A program made the position numbers and the translations under genes. From Artemia franciscana (Eukaryota; Arthropoda; Branchiopoda; Anostraca; Artemiidae): a stretch of 64,000 nt of DNA. Below are positions 22,310 to 33,472 of this stretch, piece by piece (the first letter of the stretch is position 1; each line of letters opens with the position of its first letter). The stretch covers positions 16,310,409-16,374,408 of the forward strand of contig NC_088864.1 of NCBI RefSeq assembly GCF_032884065.1. The letters are read 5' to 3'. A model generated the notes under the pieces. It did no database searches, was not told the DNA's origin, and saw only the letters and a list, made by a program, of their open reading frames with translations.

Positions 22310-22970
22310 TTTCGATTCTTCCTTGGGTGATCATATCGAACCACTAGTCCTTAAAGACTGAGAGAGGGCTCGTTCGAATGGAAATTAAAAGCTTTGATGC
22401 CTTTTTTAAGTGACCAAAAATATTTGGAAGGAAACTAACCCCCTCCCACGCACACACCTCTTTTTTCTAAAGGAGTCTCATCAAATTTTGAGATAGCCAT
22501 TTTGTTCAGAATGGTTGAAAGGCCAAATAACTATTCCTTTGATGATGACATGACCCCCCTACAGCCCATGGTAATTTTCCACGGAGGGGGAAGTGGATTT
22601 CCCAGAATTATTTGAAAAATACCAGAAATTAAACACAAAATAGTATTTTTCAACTGAAAGTAAGGAGCAACGTATAAACTTAAGACGAATGGAAATTATT
22701 CTGTATCTGAAAGGGCTGCCACCTCCTAAATATCCCACTTTTATCCTAGAGTTTGACGTTTTGTCTCAAGTCTTTAAGAGCGACCCCTGAAACACAAGGG
22801 TCATTTAATTTAGAATCCGAAGCTTTTCTAAAAGTACTAAAACAGTTTAGCGTAAAGAGTAGGGTATTGAGGAGGGGACACTCCTTTCATGTCCGCAATA
22901 ATTTCTGTTCATTTTATGTTTTAACGGCGCTGCTTACTTTCAGTTGAAAAAATAAAACTTTTCTTTTATT
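22310..22970 (-). mobile_element. PAL-HP fragment (body plus PAL-B), reverse orientation
   Basis: Body blocks (GGGCTCGTTCGAATGGAAAT, TTTTGAGATAGCCATTTTG, CCACGGAGGGGGAAG) lead into a PAL-B palindrome at about 22650-22965, with the arm words ACTGAAAGTAAGGAGCAAC and CTTACTTTCAGTTG. It abuts the preceding fragment tail to tail, and the hairpin end of this copy is missing. Confidence 0.7.
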
Positions 22971-22974
22971 CAGT

Positions 22975-24435
22975 TTGTATCAGGATGAAGCCTACATATC
23001 TTTTCTATCAGGAGCACAGCTTTGTAAAAAAAAAAGAGCGAAAAAAACGCGTAATTTGAAATTTATCAGAAATTACAGAACAAACAATAACAGTACAACT
23101 TTTTACAGGACAACTCTAGCTAAGCATTTCCAAAACAATTTAATCATCATTGGATTGAAAATTGGCAGAAGAAACCCCAATAAAACATGCATCAGTTTAA
23201 TCTAAACCTATTTCGATTGTATCCTTTTGCCGTTGTTATATATTTACTTTTTTTCCAAAGAGAAGTTGAGGGGGTATTCTCGGAGGGACCAAACCCTGAA
23301 AGAAAACTAATCCCCATAACAAGCGATAAGAACAAAGTAAAAAGTAGACTTTTACGTGTTTGCATGCATTTTGATGATTATATCATAAAGTGAAGGAAGG
23401 TAAAAATTAATTTAAACATCAGATGGTAATCATATGAATAGTCTCTTGTGGTTAGTTAGACATTTGATGATCACGTCCGAAATGTACGATACAATATGTA
23501 TGATTTTGTCTATGCTGAGAACTCATCATAAAAGCTAATCGCCGCAATGGCAGATTTACAGCCGAGATTTAAATCGCCGACTTTCAGGGGTCCCATACAT
23601 CAGGTGGTGCATGTCATGTGTGACATGTACCAGCGTTGTGGGGACTGTGCGACAAACTTGGTTGAACTGTGCGGCACTAGTGGCGCTTTGAGATATACAC
23701 CAGGTGGTTCAAAATTAACAAACCCTTCTCTACAGCTTTGGGTTAGTTTGTGTGGTTTGTTTTATTCTGCTTCAATGCTATATAGAGCATATGCCTCCTA
23801 ATTGAAATGGTAGCTACTATTTGACGCTAGAAACCCTCGTAGGTAGGAATGCGTCCGTCTGCAGAAATTTTTGCGGGGGGGGGGGGCTCAATAATAATAA
23901 TAGTATACAGTATTTTAGTTGATAATTTGAATAGCATGTTTAGAAAATTCGAAAAAAATTCGTTTTTAAGGAGGTTGGGTAGAAATTCCCCCATGAGTAT
24001 GTACGTAGGTAGCAGACATGTGTCTAGAGGGGTATGGGCAGAGCTATATTTATGATTAAATTTCCATCTTTTTTTGTTTCGTCAGAGGGAGTTTGTGATT
24101 TAGTTTCAATAACTGTTCAGGAGGATGGGGTTGCCAAAAGAGTATTCTACGGGAGTGAGATTGAGGGTTTTTCTTCTATATTTTCAAGGTCAATTAATTA
24201 GAGATCAATTAAAGAGGAGGGGGATCGAACTCAATAGCCCTTTTGATGCAGCCCTGAGTATGAGCAATTCTTTTTCAATAAACTTTATTCGATTGGGGCT
24301 TTTGTGTTGCCTTAACGAACAAGGATACTCTGAAAAATTCATGCTTACGTGCTGGACGAGTCGCGCCACAGTAGGTGACATAGGCAGCGCATTGACTGCA
24401 TAATTTTGGAAATACTCATCCCTGTGACAAAGGCT
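22975..24435. other. About 1.4 kb with no recognised gene
   Basis: AT-rich sequence with a G run at 23875-23886. An ORF of 84 codons at 23547-23801 (plus) starts in a good context (GCCGCAATGG) and contains six cysteines, but has no recognisable domain or splice context, so I do not call it a gene. Confidence 0.4.
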
Positions 24436-24439
24436 TTCA

Positions 24440-24655
24440 CTCAAATATACTACTACTACTACTACTACTTCTACTACTACTAACAACTCACCGCAGCACC
24501 AAAGCTTCCTGAGGCCAAGACAGCTCCGCAAGTTCCTCATCCATCCCAACTTATTCAAAGCCTCCCTCTATACACCCTCACAGGAAGCTCCTTTTTCCTT
24601 TATATCTTTCTTTAAGACATCCTCCCACCCCAGACGAGGACAACCTGGTAAACAA
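24440..24655 (-). pseudogene. Non-LTR retrotransposon, extreme C-terminus of the reverse transcriptase ORF
   Basis: Read on the minus strand from 24655, one frame gives RLGWEDVLKKDIKEKGAS, then, after an in-frame TAG, REALNKLGWMRNLRSC and LGLRKLWCCGEL. This is the usual end of a LINE reverse transcriptase polyprotein of the kind with GRPRLGWEDVIRKDLREMG at its C-terminus, as I remember the family in crustacean genomes. The coding part runs straight into a TAG/TAC trinucleotide tract at 24447-24483, which probably represents the 3' tail. Only about 60 codons remain, so the copy is strongly 5'-truncated, as is common for LINEs, and it carries a stop. It abuts a PAL-HP body starting at 24655. 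Confidence 0.75.
24447..24483. repeat. (TAC)n / (TAG)n trinucleotide tract
   Basis: Eleven or so ACT triplets with one CTT interruption. On the minus strand it directly follows the LINE coding end, so it may be the element's simple-repeat tail. Confidence 0.9.
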
Positions 24656-25023
24656 TGGATAAAGTTCATAGCTTGCAGCCCATCCCCCGGGGACTTTTGG
24701 GGCTCAAGTCATTTTCAAAGGCATAGTTATTGGATCTTTCGACTATGCTGAACGAAATGGCTATATCAAAACTTTAATCAGACAACTTTGGGGAAAAGGG
24801 GGCATGGGAGGAGGGCCAGCTGCCCTCCAATATCTTTGGTCATAAGATAGGACACTAGAACTTTTGATTTCGTATCAAATTTTCTCCCTCCCGATCTCCT
24901 GAGATCACTGGTTCGACACAATCACCCCTGAAAAAAAACACATACGTGATCTTTCTTCTATCTGAAAATACAGAGTTCCACATTTTTGTATATCGGAGCT
25001 TGAAACCTCTACCATAGGGTTCT
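24655..25023 (+). mobile_element. PAL-HP body, left half of a copy split by a hAT insertion
   Basis: The blocks TAGCTTGCAGCCCATCCCC, GACTATGCTGAACGAAATGG, CACTGGTTCGACACAATCACC and CTTCTATCTGAAAATACAG follow the order of the copy at 46990-47390. The alignment stops at AGGGTTCT (25016-25023), where the hAT starts, and resumes at 28186. Confidence 0.85.
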
Positions 25024-25227
25024 CAGAAGCGCCATTTGTGGGGGGGGGGGGTCAGGGGCGGGTCAATGCCCACCCCAGATTTTTCAGAGGGCCCAAGCTT
25101 CAACCACAAAGGGCCCTTTTGCCGGCCATAATAATCCATTATGTCCAACATAATCCATTGTCTCCAATTGATTTGAAATTACTGCACGCCTATTACCCAA
25201 AGAGCGCAATTACCTGACGACCCTTGG

Positions 25228-26596
25228 GGTAATTAAAAAAAACAAGTTTTTTTAAATGAAAGTAAGGAGCGACAGGAGCGACGAACAGAAATTACTCCGT
25301 ATATGAAAGGGGCTTTTCCTCCTCAACACCCCGCTCTTTACGCTAAAGTTTAACTCTTTCTCTTAACTCTAAATTTTAAAACAGTAAAAAACTTTAGCGT
25401 AAAAAGCAGGGCGTTGAGGAGGAAAAGCCCCTTTCATGTACGGAGTAATTTCTGTTCGTTTTAAGTTTTAATGTCGCTCTTTACTTTCATTTAAAAAAAT
25501 GTTTTTTTTTGTTTAATTTCTGGACGTTTTTGAATTAATGCATGTTTTGATTTTGGCTCTCCGCACATAAATAATTAAAACGAAATTTACATATTAATTT
25601 TTTTGGACTAAATGGCTTTTTCATAGTTTTAATCGAAAGGTTTTGAGAAAAAAAGCGAGGGAGGAGGCCTAGTTGCCCTTTATTAGTTAAAAAGGCAACT
25701 ATAACTTATAATTTTTTACGAACGTTTTCATAAGTAAAAAATATACGTAACTTACGAATTAAATTACGTAGCGAACTTCTATATTAGTATGTTTTTATTG
25801 CGTATATGAGGGGGCTCACCCCTCGTCGATACCTCGCTCTTTACATTAAAGCTTAAATTTTGTCCCAATTCCTTAAGAATGACCCCTGAATCACAAAGAA
25901 CGTAGAACAAATAGTTGAAATTACTAAAAATACTTTAAAGTAAAGAGCGAGGTATTACGAGAGGGTAAACCCCTCATATGCGTAATAATTTCTGTTCGTT
26001 TTAAGTTTTAATGCTGCTTCTCACTTTCAGTAGAAAAAACTTTTCATATTTATTTTTTCATTGTTTTTTCAATAATGCTAGAAAATCCTGCGCCCCCTCC
26101 ATTGAAAGTCTCTCCTCCCATGAGAAGTTCCTCCGTGGAAAAATCCTCCCACGTAACCCCCCCCCCCTCAACTCTCCCTCCCAAACCGAAAAATCCCTCT
26201 GAAAACGTCTGTACACTTCCCAGTAACCATTACAATATGTAAATACAGATCAAAGTTTGTAACTTGCAGCCCCTCCCACGGGGACTGCTGGGGAGTAATG
26301 ATATGGTGAATAATTCCACATTTTTGTAGATAGGGGTTTTAAACTTTAATTACAAGGTTCTCTGATACGCTGAATCTGATGGTGTGATTTTCGTTAAGAT
26401 CGTATGACTTTTTTTAATTTTCTCAGGCTCATAACTTTTGATGGGTAAGACTAATCTTGATGAAACTTATATATTTAAAATCAGAATTAAAATGCAATTC
26501 TTTGATGTAACTATTGGTATTAAAATTTCATTTTTTTGAGTTTCAGTTACTATTGAGCCGGGTCGCTCCTTACTACAGTTCGTTATTACGAACTGT
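25228..26596 (+). mobile_element. PAL-HP composite element nested inside the hAT
   Basis: PAL-A is at about 25245-25500 and the linker at 25510-25790 (GAATTAATGCATGTTTTGAT, GGCAACTATAACTTATAAT, AAAATATACGTAACTTACG). PAL-B is at about 25795-26040, then a body deleted internally near 26308 runs to the 3' hairpin at 26575-26596 (ACAGTTCGT TATT ACGAACTGT). No direct target duplication is seen at its ends. Its position inside the hAT makes it younger than that insertion. Confidence 0.8.
25245..25500. repeat. PAL-A palindrome
   Basis: Both arms carry the copy-specific word CTTTTCCTCCTCAAC (left about 25313, right as reverse complement near 25417). The left arm lacks about 14 bp (ATTAAAACTTAAAA) after AGGAGCGAC and repeats AGGAGCGAC instead. 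Confidence 0.85.
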
Positions 26597-27066
26597 TGCG
26601 ATTACGCTATTTGCTATTAATCATTGTAAACTTTGAAAGTAGGTTAGATACATAATAAAAGTCTCAAGTTCTGTCAAATGCCCATTTCTTAGATGATTAT
26701 ATTTATAGTATAAATTGTGAATATTTGCAGTAATTACTCAAAGTTGACAGATTAAAATAGGTCAGTTTCTGTCAAATGTTTCGATGTTTATTTCCTTGTT
26801 TTAGTGAATATAAGCCACCGTTTTAGATTACTCGAGTCTGTTCTTATTCTGTTTCTGTCCTCGTTTTATCTACATTTACTGTGTCATATGTGTAAATAAA
26901 CATTTTTATGCTCGACACATAAACCTTATGAAAGTTAGAGACGCTTGACATCCTCTAACGGTCGAACCCTAGATTTTATGCCAACGCTACCATAAGACTC
27001 TAAAGACAAGAGCCCAGAGAGAAGTAGAAGACTTTACATCATTAAGCCTATTAACTTTTTAGTTAG

Positions 27067-27693
27067 GTAAATATAAAGGTATCAATAGCCATTAGCATTA
27101 TAACTCAAAAGATCACCAAGCATCTGAAACAATTTGTGACAACTTCGACACTAGGAAAGAACTTCATACAATCTGGAAATCAGACTACTACTTTGGCGGA
27201 TGAAATGAGGCGAGAGTACTCCAAGACTTTCGACGGTCTACTAACCGAATTTGACAGAAGCCTCACAGATAACTTGCCAGTGCTGAGCACACTCGAAGCC
27301 TTGGATCCAAGCTCGACCAAGTTCATGGACACAGAGTTGCTCAAGCGTTTCTCAGCTCTTTACGGGGAGCTGGATATCGACGACATTCTTCTCGAATCTC
27401 AAACTGGTATTGCCAAGCGTTTCTTGCTTGATGAGGAGAAAAAGCCGCAAAACTTCCTAGACATTGCTGACCATCTTCAGGCATTACCAGTGGCTCACTC
27501 AGAAGTAATTAAAGTATTTCGTATTGCTGCCAGAATTCCTGTGACAACAGCGAGCAATGAGCGTTTGTTTTCTAGCCTAGAAATAGTGAAAAACTACCTG
27601 CGGTCTACAACAGGAGTCGACCATCTCAGTCACCTCCTTTTGGTATTTGTAGAGAAGGATTTAGTAAAAAATGGACTACGATCAGCTTGTTGA
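27067..27693 (+). pseudogene. hAT-family transposase, C-terminal fragment with dimerisation domain
   Basis: The frame is open from 27067 to the stop at 27691-27693 and codes for about 208 residues. The last 80 carry the conserved hAT C-terminal (dimerisation) signature: IAARIPVTTASNERLFSS, then LEIVKNYLRSTTGVDHLSHL and LLVFVEKDL. Upstream, the acidic helical stretch (LLTEFDRSLTDNLPVLSTLEALDPSSTK) resembles the region before that domain in vertebrate- and arthropod-type hAT proteins related to ZMYM1/ZNF862. The BED finger and the catalytic DDE part are absent, and a stop lies in frame just before 27067, so this is a 5'-truncated gene. It lies between hAT-type terminal repeats at 25024 and 28185 in the expected orientation. 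Apart from the truncation the reading frame is undamaged over more than 600 bp, so the loss may be fairly recent. Confidence 0.85.
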
Positions 27694-28185
27694 CGATTTT
27701 GCAAAGATGAAACCTCGGCGGTTCCCCTTGTTAGCTTGAGTATTGTAATATTTTTTTCTCTTGTTATGTTTTTCCTTTTTGTAAATATATTTGATCTGAA
27801 AGATTTCTGCTGAAGGAAAACCGAGATTTCGGTTACAACCCTCAGCAGGTTAACGAAGATTACTTTCACCGACGTATTGTTTACTTAAATAAGAAAGTTT
27901 CTCGCTGAGGAGGGCCAGCCTGTAGTCTGGTGGAATTTTCCACTTTCAGTTTAATCACTTAACCTCGTTGATTATGATCTTTGATGTTATAATTAATCTT
28001 AGAGGTCAGTGTGACTGAGTTCCGAATTCGGTTACAGTGCAACACCCGGGTGCTGAAAAAGCGTTTTTACTTAGAATATTCGATCGATGTGCTGCCAAAA
28101 CTCAACATTTTTTCTTACGCGAAAGTTGGGGGGCCCAAAATGGAGTTCATGCCCACCCCAATATTTGGCCCAAATGGCGCCTCTG

Positions 28186-28482
28186 AGGTTTCTCTGATAT
28201 TCTGATGCATGATATTCATAAATCTGTTGGTGTGATTTTCAGTAAGTTAACTTGATTTTTTGGGGGTGTTTCACCCCTTTTCAAAAAAATTAGGTAAATA
28301 TTTTCAGGCTCGTAACTTTTGGTGAGTAACATTAAACTTGGTGAAAGTTGTATATTTTCAATAAGCATCAAAATTCGATTCTTTTGATGTAGGCCTATCT
28401 ATTGGTATCACGACTCTGTTTCTTAGAGTTACACTTACTAATGAGTCCGCATCGCTCCTTTCAGTTCATTACCACGAACTGT
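28186..28482 (+). mobile_element. PAL-HP, right half of the copy split by the hAT
   Basis: AGGTTTCTCTGATATTCTG resumes the body exactly where 25023 stopped. It goes through GGTGTGATTTTCAGTAAG, CTCGTAACTTTTGGTGAG and TTCTTTTGATGTAG to the degenerate hairpin end at 28461-28482 (CAGTTCATTACCACGAACTG). Confidence 0.85.
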
Positions 28483-28489
28483 TTAACAG

Positions 28490-30885
28490 AGTTTTAAAAC
28501 ATACGACAAATAAGAATCTAGTTGATTAGTCAGGTAATGTTAGACAATGGGAAACATAAAAAGCAAATCCTGAGCCGATTTGAAAAGTCGTTACATTGAG
28601 CAGATGTTTTGAAAAGCCTAAAGACTCCAGCTTGCTCTTAGTCTATTTGCATTAGATTTGTTTCAAGCTAATTTCCTGTACAAATTGGATTTCTACTTTT
28701 CACCTGCTTGCAGCTAAATATTTACCAAGCAATTTTTTCCACTTTGTCTCCAGACTGGTTGAGGCCAATGATTTTTTTTTCTTTTATCAATCAGATATTT
28801 CATCAGAGCGATTATTCTTAATATTTAATATGATTATTAATATTTAATCAGAGCGATTCAAATGGGCATATAAAAAAATACATCTTTACCCTTCCACAAC
28901 AAAATAACTAAAACAAATGCAAAAACATCGCAAGACAATTAATTTTCCAATTTTGAAACGTGCACTGTTTAGTAATTACGGAACCAGCAATATAGCTATT
29001 GTATGAAATTCATAGATACAAATAGAGTTTTCCTGAAATCTTGTCCCAACAAGGTCATTCTCAGTTCTTGGCCACTTCCAAAGAAAAATTGAAGTGGACT
29101 CTTTAACATCAATAGAAAATATCGTATCTGAATTTTTAATTCAAGGAGCGATTCTATGATTATGGCGTTCTTGATTTAATCTATTTGGCTGTCAGTATGG
29201 GCAGGGGAGTAGCTCTAGCATTTAAATCGGGGGAGGGGGAGGGCAAGAGGGGTCCATATTTGGATAGTTAAGGGGTATGGGTTATATAATAGTTATTTTC
29301 TCTATATTATTGGGAGCAACTGCCCCCCCCCCCTGAAATGACACCCTGACTCCGAGGAATTACCAACTTTCAAAGATTATTTACAAAATGTGGAGCGCAC
29401 CATGAGTGGGAGTGTGTCTGCGTTTGGTGCAGTTTGCCGCATATCGCGTAATAATAACTGAACTCCAAACTGCACACTAATGGCGGCGAAGAACCCCTCG
29501 CTTCCCTTATGTTCACAGGAACACATTGCTTGAATCTACAAGGAAAAGCAAGAATCTAAATTTTAAACATGTGCCCAAAGCCCAGTCAGTTCATAAATGA
29601 AGTGAGCTGGTGTCCGAGGCAATTTGTTTAAAAAGCTTTTATTAATGTCAGTTTCCGTGTCCACTCATGTCAGCGACAGAATTTGATACTTCGGATAAGT
29701 AGGTTTTTGTCCCGTTTAAGTGGTGTAGTCAATAAACTGAAATAATTATTATCAGTAAAACAAAACATGGATTGTCTGTTGACTGACCATAGGTATATGA
29801 TGAACACGCGTCTGCTTAATGGAACTTCCGGACCTGTACGCTCCGCGTCTGTTTTACATGTTGCCGACTGGGTGGCATGTGCTTTTTTGACGTAGAGCTT
29901 GTGCCAATTGTGTGTGTTCATTTGTTTTTATCCCAAACCCTAGATCATTGCAGCATCCAAAACGTGATCTTTAGTAGATAAATCAAGAGTTGGGTGTAAA
30001 AAAAAAAAACTCTTTTGAATTATACTCCCTAAGTGTTTTGAGAGTGTTCGAAAATAAAAAAAGGTCATATGCGTGGAGGTTTACGAAAACAGCTTACAAA
30101 ACACAAAAATTCTTTACATGTATTTTTGTCTCTTTTGTACAAGTTGGAAAAAAATGTCAGGGGTGGGAGGGGGAGAACCCGAGAGTTTCTCCTGGATATT
30201 GCCCTTGCATTAAGTATAAAAACTTAATTAACAAATTATTTTTGAACTATTTCAACTTTTTTTGCTTTGTTTTAAATACGAAAGTAAAGACAATTTCTCT
30301 TTTGACACTAATCCCAAGTATGTGCTTTTTTTTTAAGTATAGGCTTACTCTTTAAAAAATGTGTACATAATAACAAACAATTGCTTGGGAAACCCCCGTT
30401 ACCAGAACATTTTCAAATTAAATAAGAAATAAATAGGACGTTATCAGCGCTTATTAGGCATTTCAATTAGAAATAAGAGAATTTGGAGCTATATTGGATT
30501 TTCAATCAAATACTGAAAATAAAAATTAAAACAATTAAATGATTCCTGGAGCGGATCCTCCTCTACCAAATTCCATGACCTAACTACAACAATTTGGAAC
30601 ATATCATGAAGTGTAACGGATCCCTATTTTTCTCGTTTTCCTTATGTTAGAAACGTATAGCCTATGAATTAAATTGACGATTAAAACGAACAACAATTCA
30701 GCTACTTAATAAACTATAGTTTTATTTCAAATTATTGGGGAGTAACTGCCCCACCCTTGTCCCCCCTCAACGGCACCGCTGGCGGCAACGATAAGTATGA
30801 AATAATATCTAGAGCTCTAGTTGTGTCATTGGAGGGAATTGGAGTGGTATGATTGACCGTTATCGTAGTAATAATAAAAAAGGCT
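28490..30885. other. About 2.4 kb with no recognised gene
   Basis: AT-rich sequence with C and G runs at 29233-29250 and 29320-29332. A small motif, ATTGGGAGCAACTGCCCCCCC (about 29308), recurs at 30734 as ATTGGGGAGTAACTGCCCC, so a short dispersed repeat is present. A 48-bp-spaced direct repeat TCAGAGCGATT lies at 28804 and 28851. ORFs of 64-121 codons have no recognisable domains. Confidence 0.4.
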
Positions 30886-30960
30886 AAGAAAATAAATAAA
30901 AGTTAAAAAAGGGATAAATCCTTCTATTAGACACTGATAATTATTCACAAAACATGCTGG

Positions 30961-30997
30961 ATATTTCGGTCACACATGGAGTGGCCGTCATCAGCAG
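30961..30997 (-). ncRNA. Hammerhead-ribozyme-like core (left arm)
   Basis: On the minus strand, CTGATGA (30994-30988) is followed by C, a stem GGCCAC/GTGACC with one mismatch, and GAAA (30967-30964), then TATCC. CTG before the core can pair with CAG after the cleavage-site region, giving a 3-bp helix I. The same extra C occurs after CTGATGA. Confidence 0.45.
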
Positions 30998-31172
30998 AAA
31001 TACTAAAATAAAACAGTTACGACCAATAGTCTAATTTATATACAAATAAAATAACTACATATTGTTTATTGCCTTTATAAACAATAACCCTTTAATGCCC
31101 TTATTACAATATGTTCTTATTTTCTTTTGTATATAAATTATTGGTCTTAATTGTTTTATTTTAGTATTTCCG

Positions 31173-31210
31173 CTGACGATGGTCACTTCTCACGTGGCTG
31201 CAATATCCAG
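31173..31210 (+). ncRNA. Degenerate hammerhead-like core (right arm)
   Basis: CTGACGA (31173-31179) still fits CUGANGA and the GGTCAC..GTGGCT stem is recognisable. The GAAA is changed to GCAAT, so catalysis is unlikely. Confidence 0.4.
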
Positions 31211-31274
31211 TATTTTTGGGAATAATCACTGTCTAATAAAAGGATTATCCTTATTTGAACTTTTATTTATCGTC

Positions 31275-32285
31275 ATGGAAAGGCATTGTGGTCTTCGAAA
31301 TAACCTAAAGCTAAGAAAAAGATATTATTATTCCTACAAAAGTAGTTAATGATTTTTACTGGCCTCATTAAAAAAAAAACTTTTGCAGCAGAAATTTCTT
31401 TCGCCTTTCTATGAGGAAAATAAGATACAGTCATTTGGTTTTGATTAGTGTAAGTGGATTGAGCAGATGAATTTGGTCCAGCAGCTACCACAATTCAAAC
31501 CACTGATTACCCATTTGTTGGGGGATATTTGTCAAATGCTTACATCTGGAGGAGTTCCTGTCATTTACAGAGATATCAAAGCCTACCAATCTCATTAAAC
31601 CTTCCATTTGCAAAATTGCTTAGCAAATGACAAATAACAGTAGAGTTCTCTGTCGGAATATTGCACAGATAATGGTATTAAACGAGGGGGATGTAACATG
31701 TCCGGATGCAGGGTTAGCCGGGTGTAGTAGTTTCATTGCACGCGAGGAAGTACCTTTAAATGGTTTAGTTACCGGTGGGGCGTCTATAAATCAGAACAGA
31801 TCGCAATTGTAAAAAAATATAAATAGGAAATGTGCTTGCATCCCCATTGTTTCAAATTACCCTTGATATGAAGCATGTTGGCTATAAATATCAATTACTA
31901 TTCAAAAGTTTGAATTTCAGTAGCCTACCAGAATGTCCCCTTTCGAAGGCTGGGTAAAACGAAATGGTTAGTAGCAAACATATTGCTAGGGGTTTGAGAA
32001 ATTTCACAGTGGAAGAATTTCCAGATTAGGCACCTACATATGACATGAGAGCGGGCCACCCCAAACTTTTTGAAAAATATCCAATTTTGTTGTTTCATGC
32101 TCTCTCCAAATAACTACCCCCCAGAAGATTCTCCTGCACAACTATGTCCGTAAGCAGAAACTAATTTGGATACTTATCGGTTATATAATAAACACTATGG
32201 AATTTCGATCGCGGATGATGCGAACATGACACAAGAAACTGGTCAAGCAACTTCTAAATACCACACAATTAGCTTTGGCTTGGTT
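31275..32285. other. About 1 kb with no recognised gene
   Basis: AT-rich sequence. Three ORFs of 61-72 codons lack recognisable features. I see nothing else here. Confidence 0.4.
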
Positions 32286-32289
32286 GGAA

Positions 32290-32505
32290 AACAAAATCAA
32301 AACATGCATTGATTCAAAAACGTTCAGAAATTAAATAAAAAAAAACAAGTTTTTTTAACTGAAAGTAAGGAGGGACATTAAAACTTAAAACGAACAGAAA
32401 TTACTTCGTATATGAAAGGAGCTGCTTCCTCATCAACGCCCCGCTCTTTACGCTAAAGTTTGACTCTTTCTCTCAACTCTTCTTTTTAAAACAGCACTTC
32501 TTTTT
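32290..32505 (+). mobile_element. PAL-HP fragment: linker piece plus left half of PAL-A
   Basis: CATGCATTGATTCAAAAACG matches the linker end in reverse. It is followed by the PAL-A left arm (ACTGAAAGTAAGGAGGGACA to GCTGCTTCCTCATCAACGCC) and the loop (TTGACTCTTTCTCTCAACTC). The right arm is absent, because the sequence passes at about 32505 into the 3' end of the LINE remnant. Confidence 0.75.
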
Positions 32506-32893
32506 AACAATCAAAACTCATAAATTAAAAGGTCAATGCCGAATAAGCAAAATGTCAAAAAGAAGAAAAACTCGTAAAATTAAAAAGGGAACAAAATAAT
32601 TAAAACGAAAACAATTTAGTTCTGCAACAAAAATAGAAAGATTGAAACTTGCGAAATGAAAACCAAAAATATGAAGGTGAAAAGGCAAAAAAGCGGTGGG
32701 GGTAAGGAAACTCACTGATTGAATACGCAAACTATATCTGGGATGAAAGTATTTCCGTATTTTTTAGTGAAAACTTTTATTGGGGCAAGGAGGGGGATTT
32801 TTGTTGAAGCAAAACGTGGGAGGCGGGCTCAAAGGGGCGAATACTGACTAGGGAAAAGGGTGGTTGTCCGGTGGCTGTGAAGGGAATTGCTAG

Positions 32894-33472
32894 CTAAACG
32901 CAATGAAATTTTGCTCTCCTTTCCATAAGGGTAACTAGATTGGCTCTCTGAAGAAGGGAAATATAAGGAACTTTACCCTCATTAAAGAAAATTCTTAGGC
33001 GCCTTTTTTGGACTGCCTCTATTCTTTCCGACAATTCAATGAAGATGTCAGGATGCCAAACAGGACAGGCGTATTCGAGGGTTGGGCGAACAAATGAGAG
33101 GAAAATCTTCCAACAATGCGAACTGGGACATTTAAATTTTTTAAGGAGTTTAAGGTGGGAAAATGCAACATTTGCACGTTTTAAAATATCATTACTATGG
33201 CAATCCCATTTTAAGTCGCTTGAGATGGTGACACCCAGTAATTTCATGGTGATAACAGACACTTCAGGAGGGAATGTGAAGGCGAAAAAAGGGGGAGTTT
33301 TAAGGAAACTAATAGTTAAAAGCGATGACTTTAAGGGGCTGACTCTCAAATCATTAGTAGCAGCTTCGTCTGATATTGATTTCAAGAAGTTCTTTGGGCT
33401 ACTTTTTAAATTTTTGAAACATGTCTCTAAAACAGTCAGATCCTCAACAAATTTCCGGGAAATCGACACCAA
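32894..33472 (-). pseudogene. Reverse transcriptase, end of palm and thumb, of the LINE remnant
   Basis: It opens with FVEDLTVLET, the position of the family's xxDD catalytic box (first Asp changed to Glu). Then come MKLLGVTISSDLKWDCHSND, FVRPTLEYACPVWHP and IEAVQKRRLRI, which are typical of the region after the catalytic box in CR1/Jockey-like LINEs. It ends at the natural C-terminus of the polyprotein. Confidence 0.85.

Larger units (their letters stand above)
25024..28185 (+). mobile_element. hAT transposon insertion (3162 bp) with TIRs and 8-bp target duplication
   Basis: The left end is CAGAAGCGCCATTTG (25024-25038) and the right end is the inverted match CAAATGGCGCCTCTG (28171-28185), with 14 of 15 bases paired. 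The flanks AGGGTTCT (25016-25023) and AGGTTTCT (28186-28193) match at 7 of 8 positions; 8-bp duplications are the hallmark of hAT elements. The interior holds a C-terminal hAT transposase fragment at 27067-27693. It also holds a PAL-HP element inserted at 25228-26596, which probably replaced or displaced the 5' part of the transposase gene. The copy cannot be autonomous. Confidence 0.85.
30890..31273. mobile_element. Penelope-like foldback repeat (384 bp)
   Basis: The left arm from 30890 (ATAAATAAAAGTTAAAAAA, GGATAAATCCTTCTATTAG) is the inverted counterpart of the right arm ending at 31273 (CTAATAAAAGGATTATCC, GAACTTTTATTTAT). The arms meet in an AT-rich centre near 31060-31120. Each arm carries a hammerhead-like sequence, in opposite orientations, so the element is symmetric. 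Foldback copies with hammerhead motifs are known for Penelope-like elements, and no reverse transcriptase is present here. Confidence 0.75.

Noticed and set aside
23547..23801. 84-codon ORF with a good start context and six cysteines
   Set aside because: No domain, no splice sites that I can defend, and length within chance range for so many ORFs in the window.
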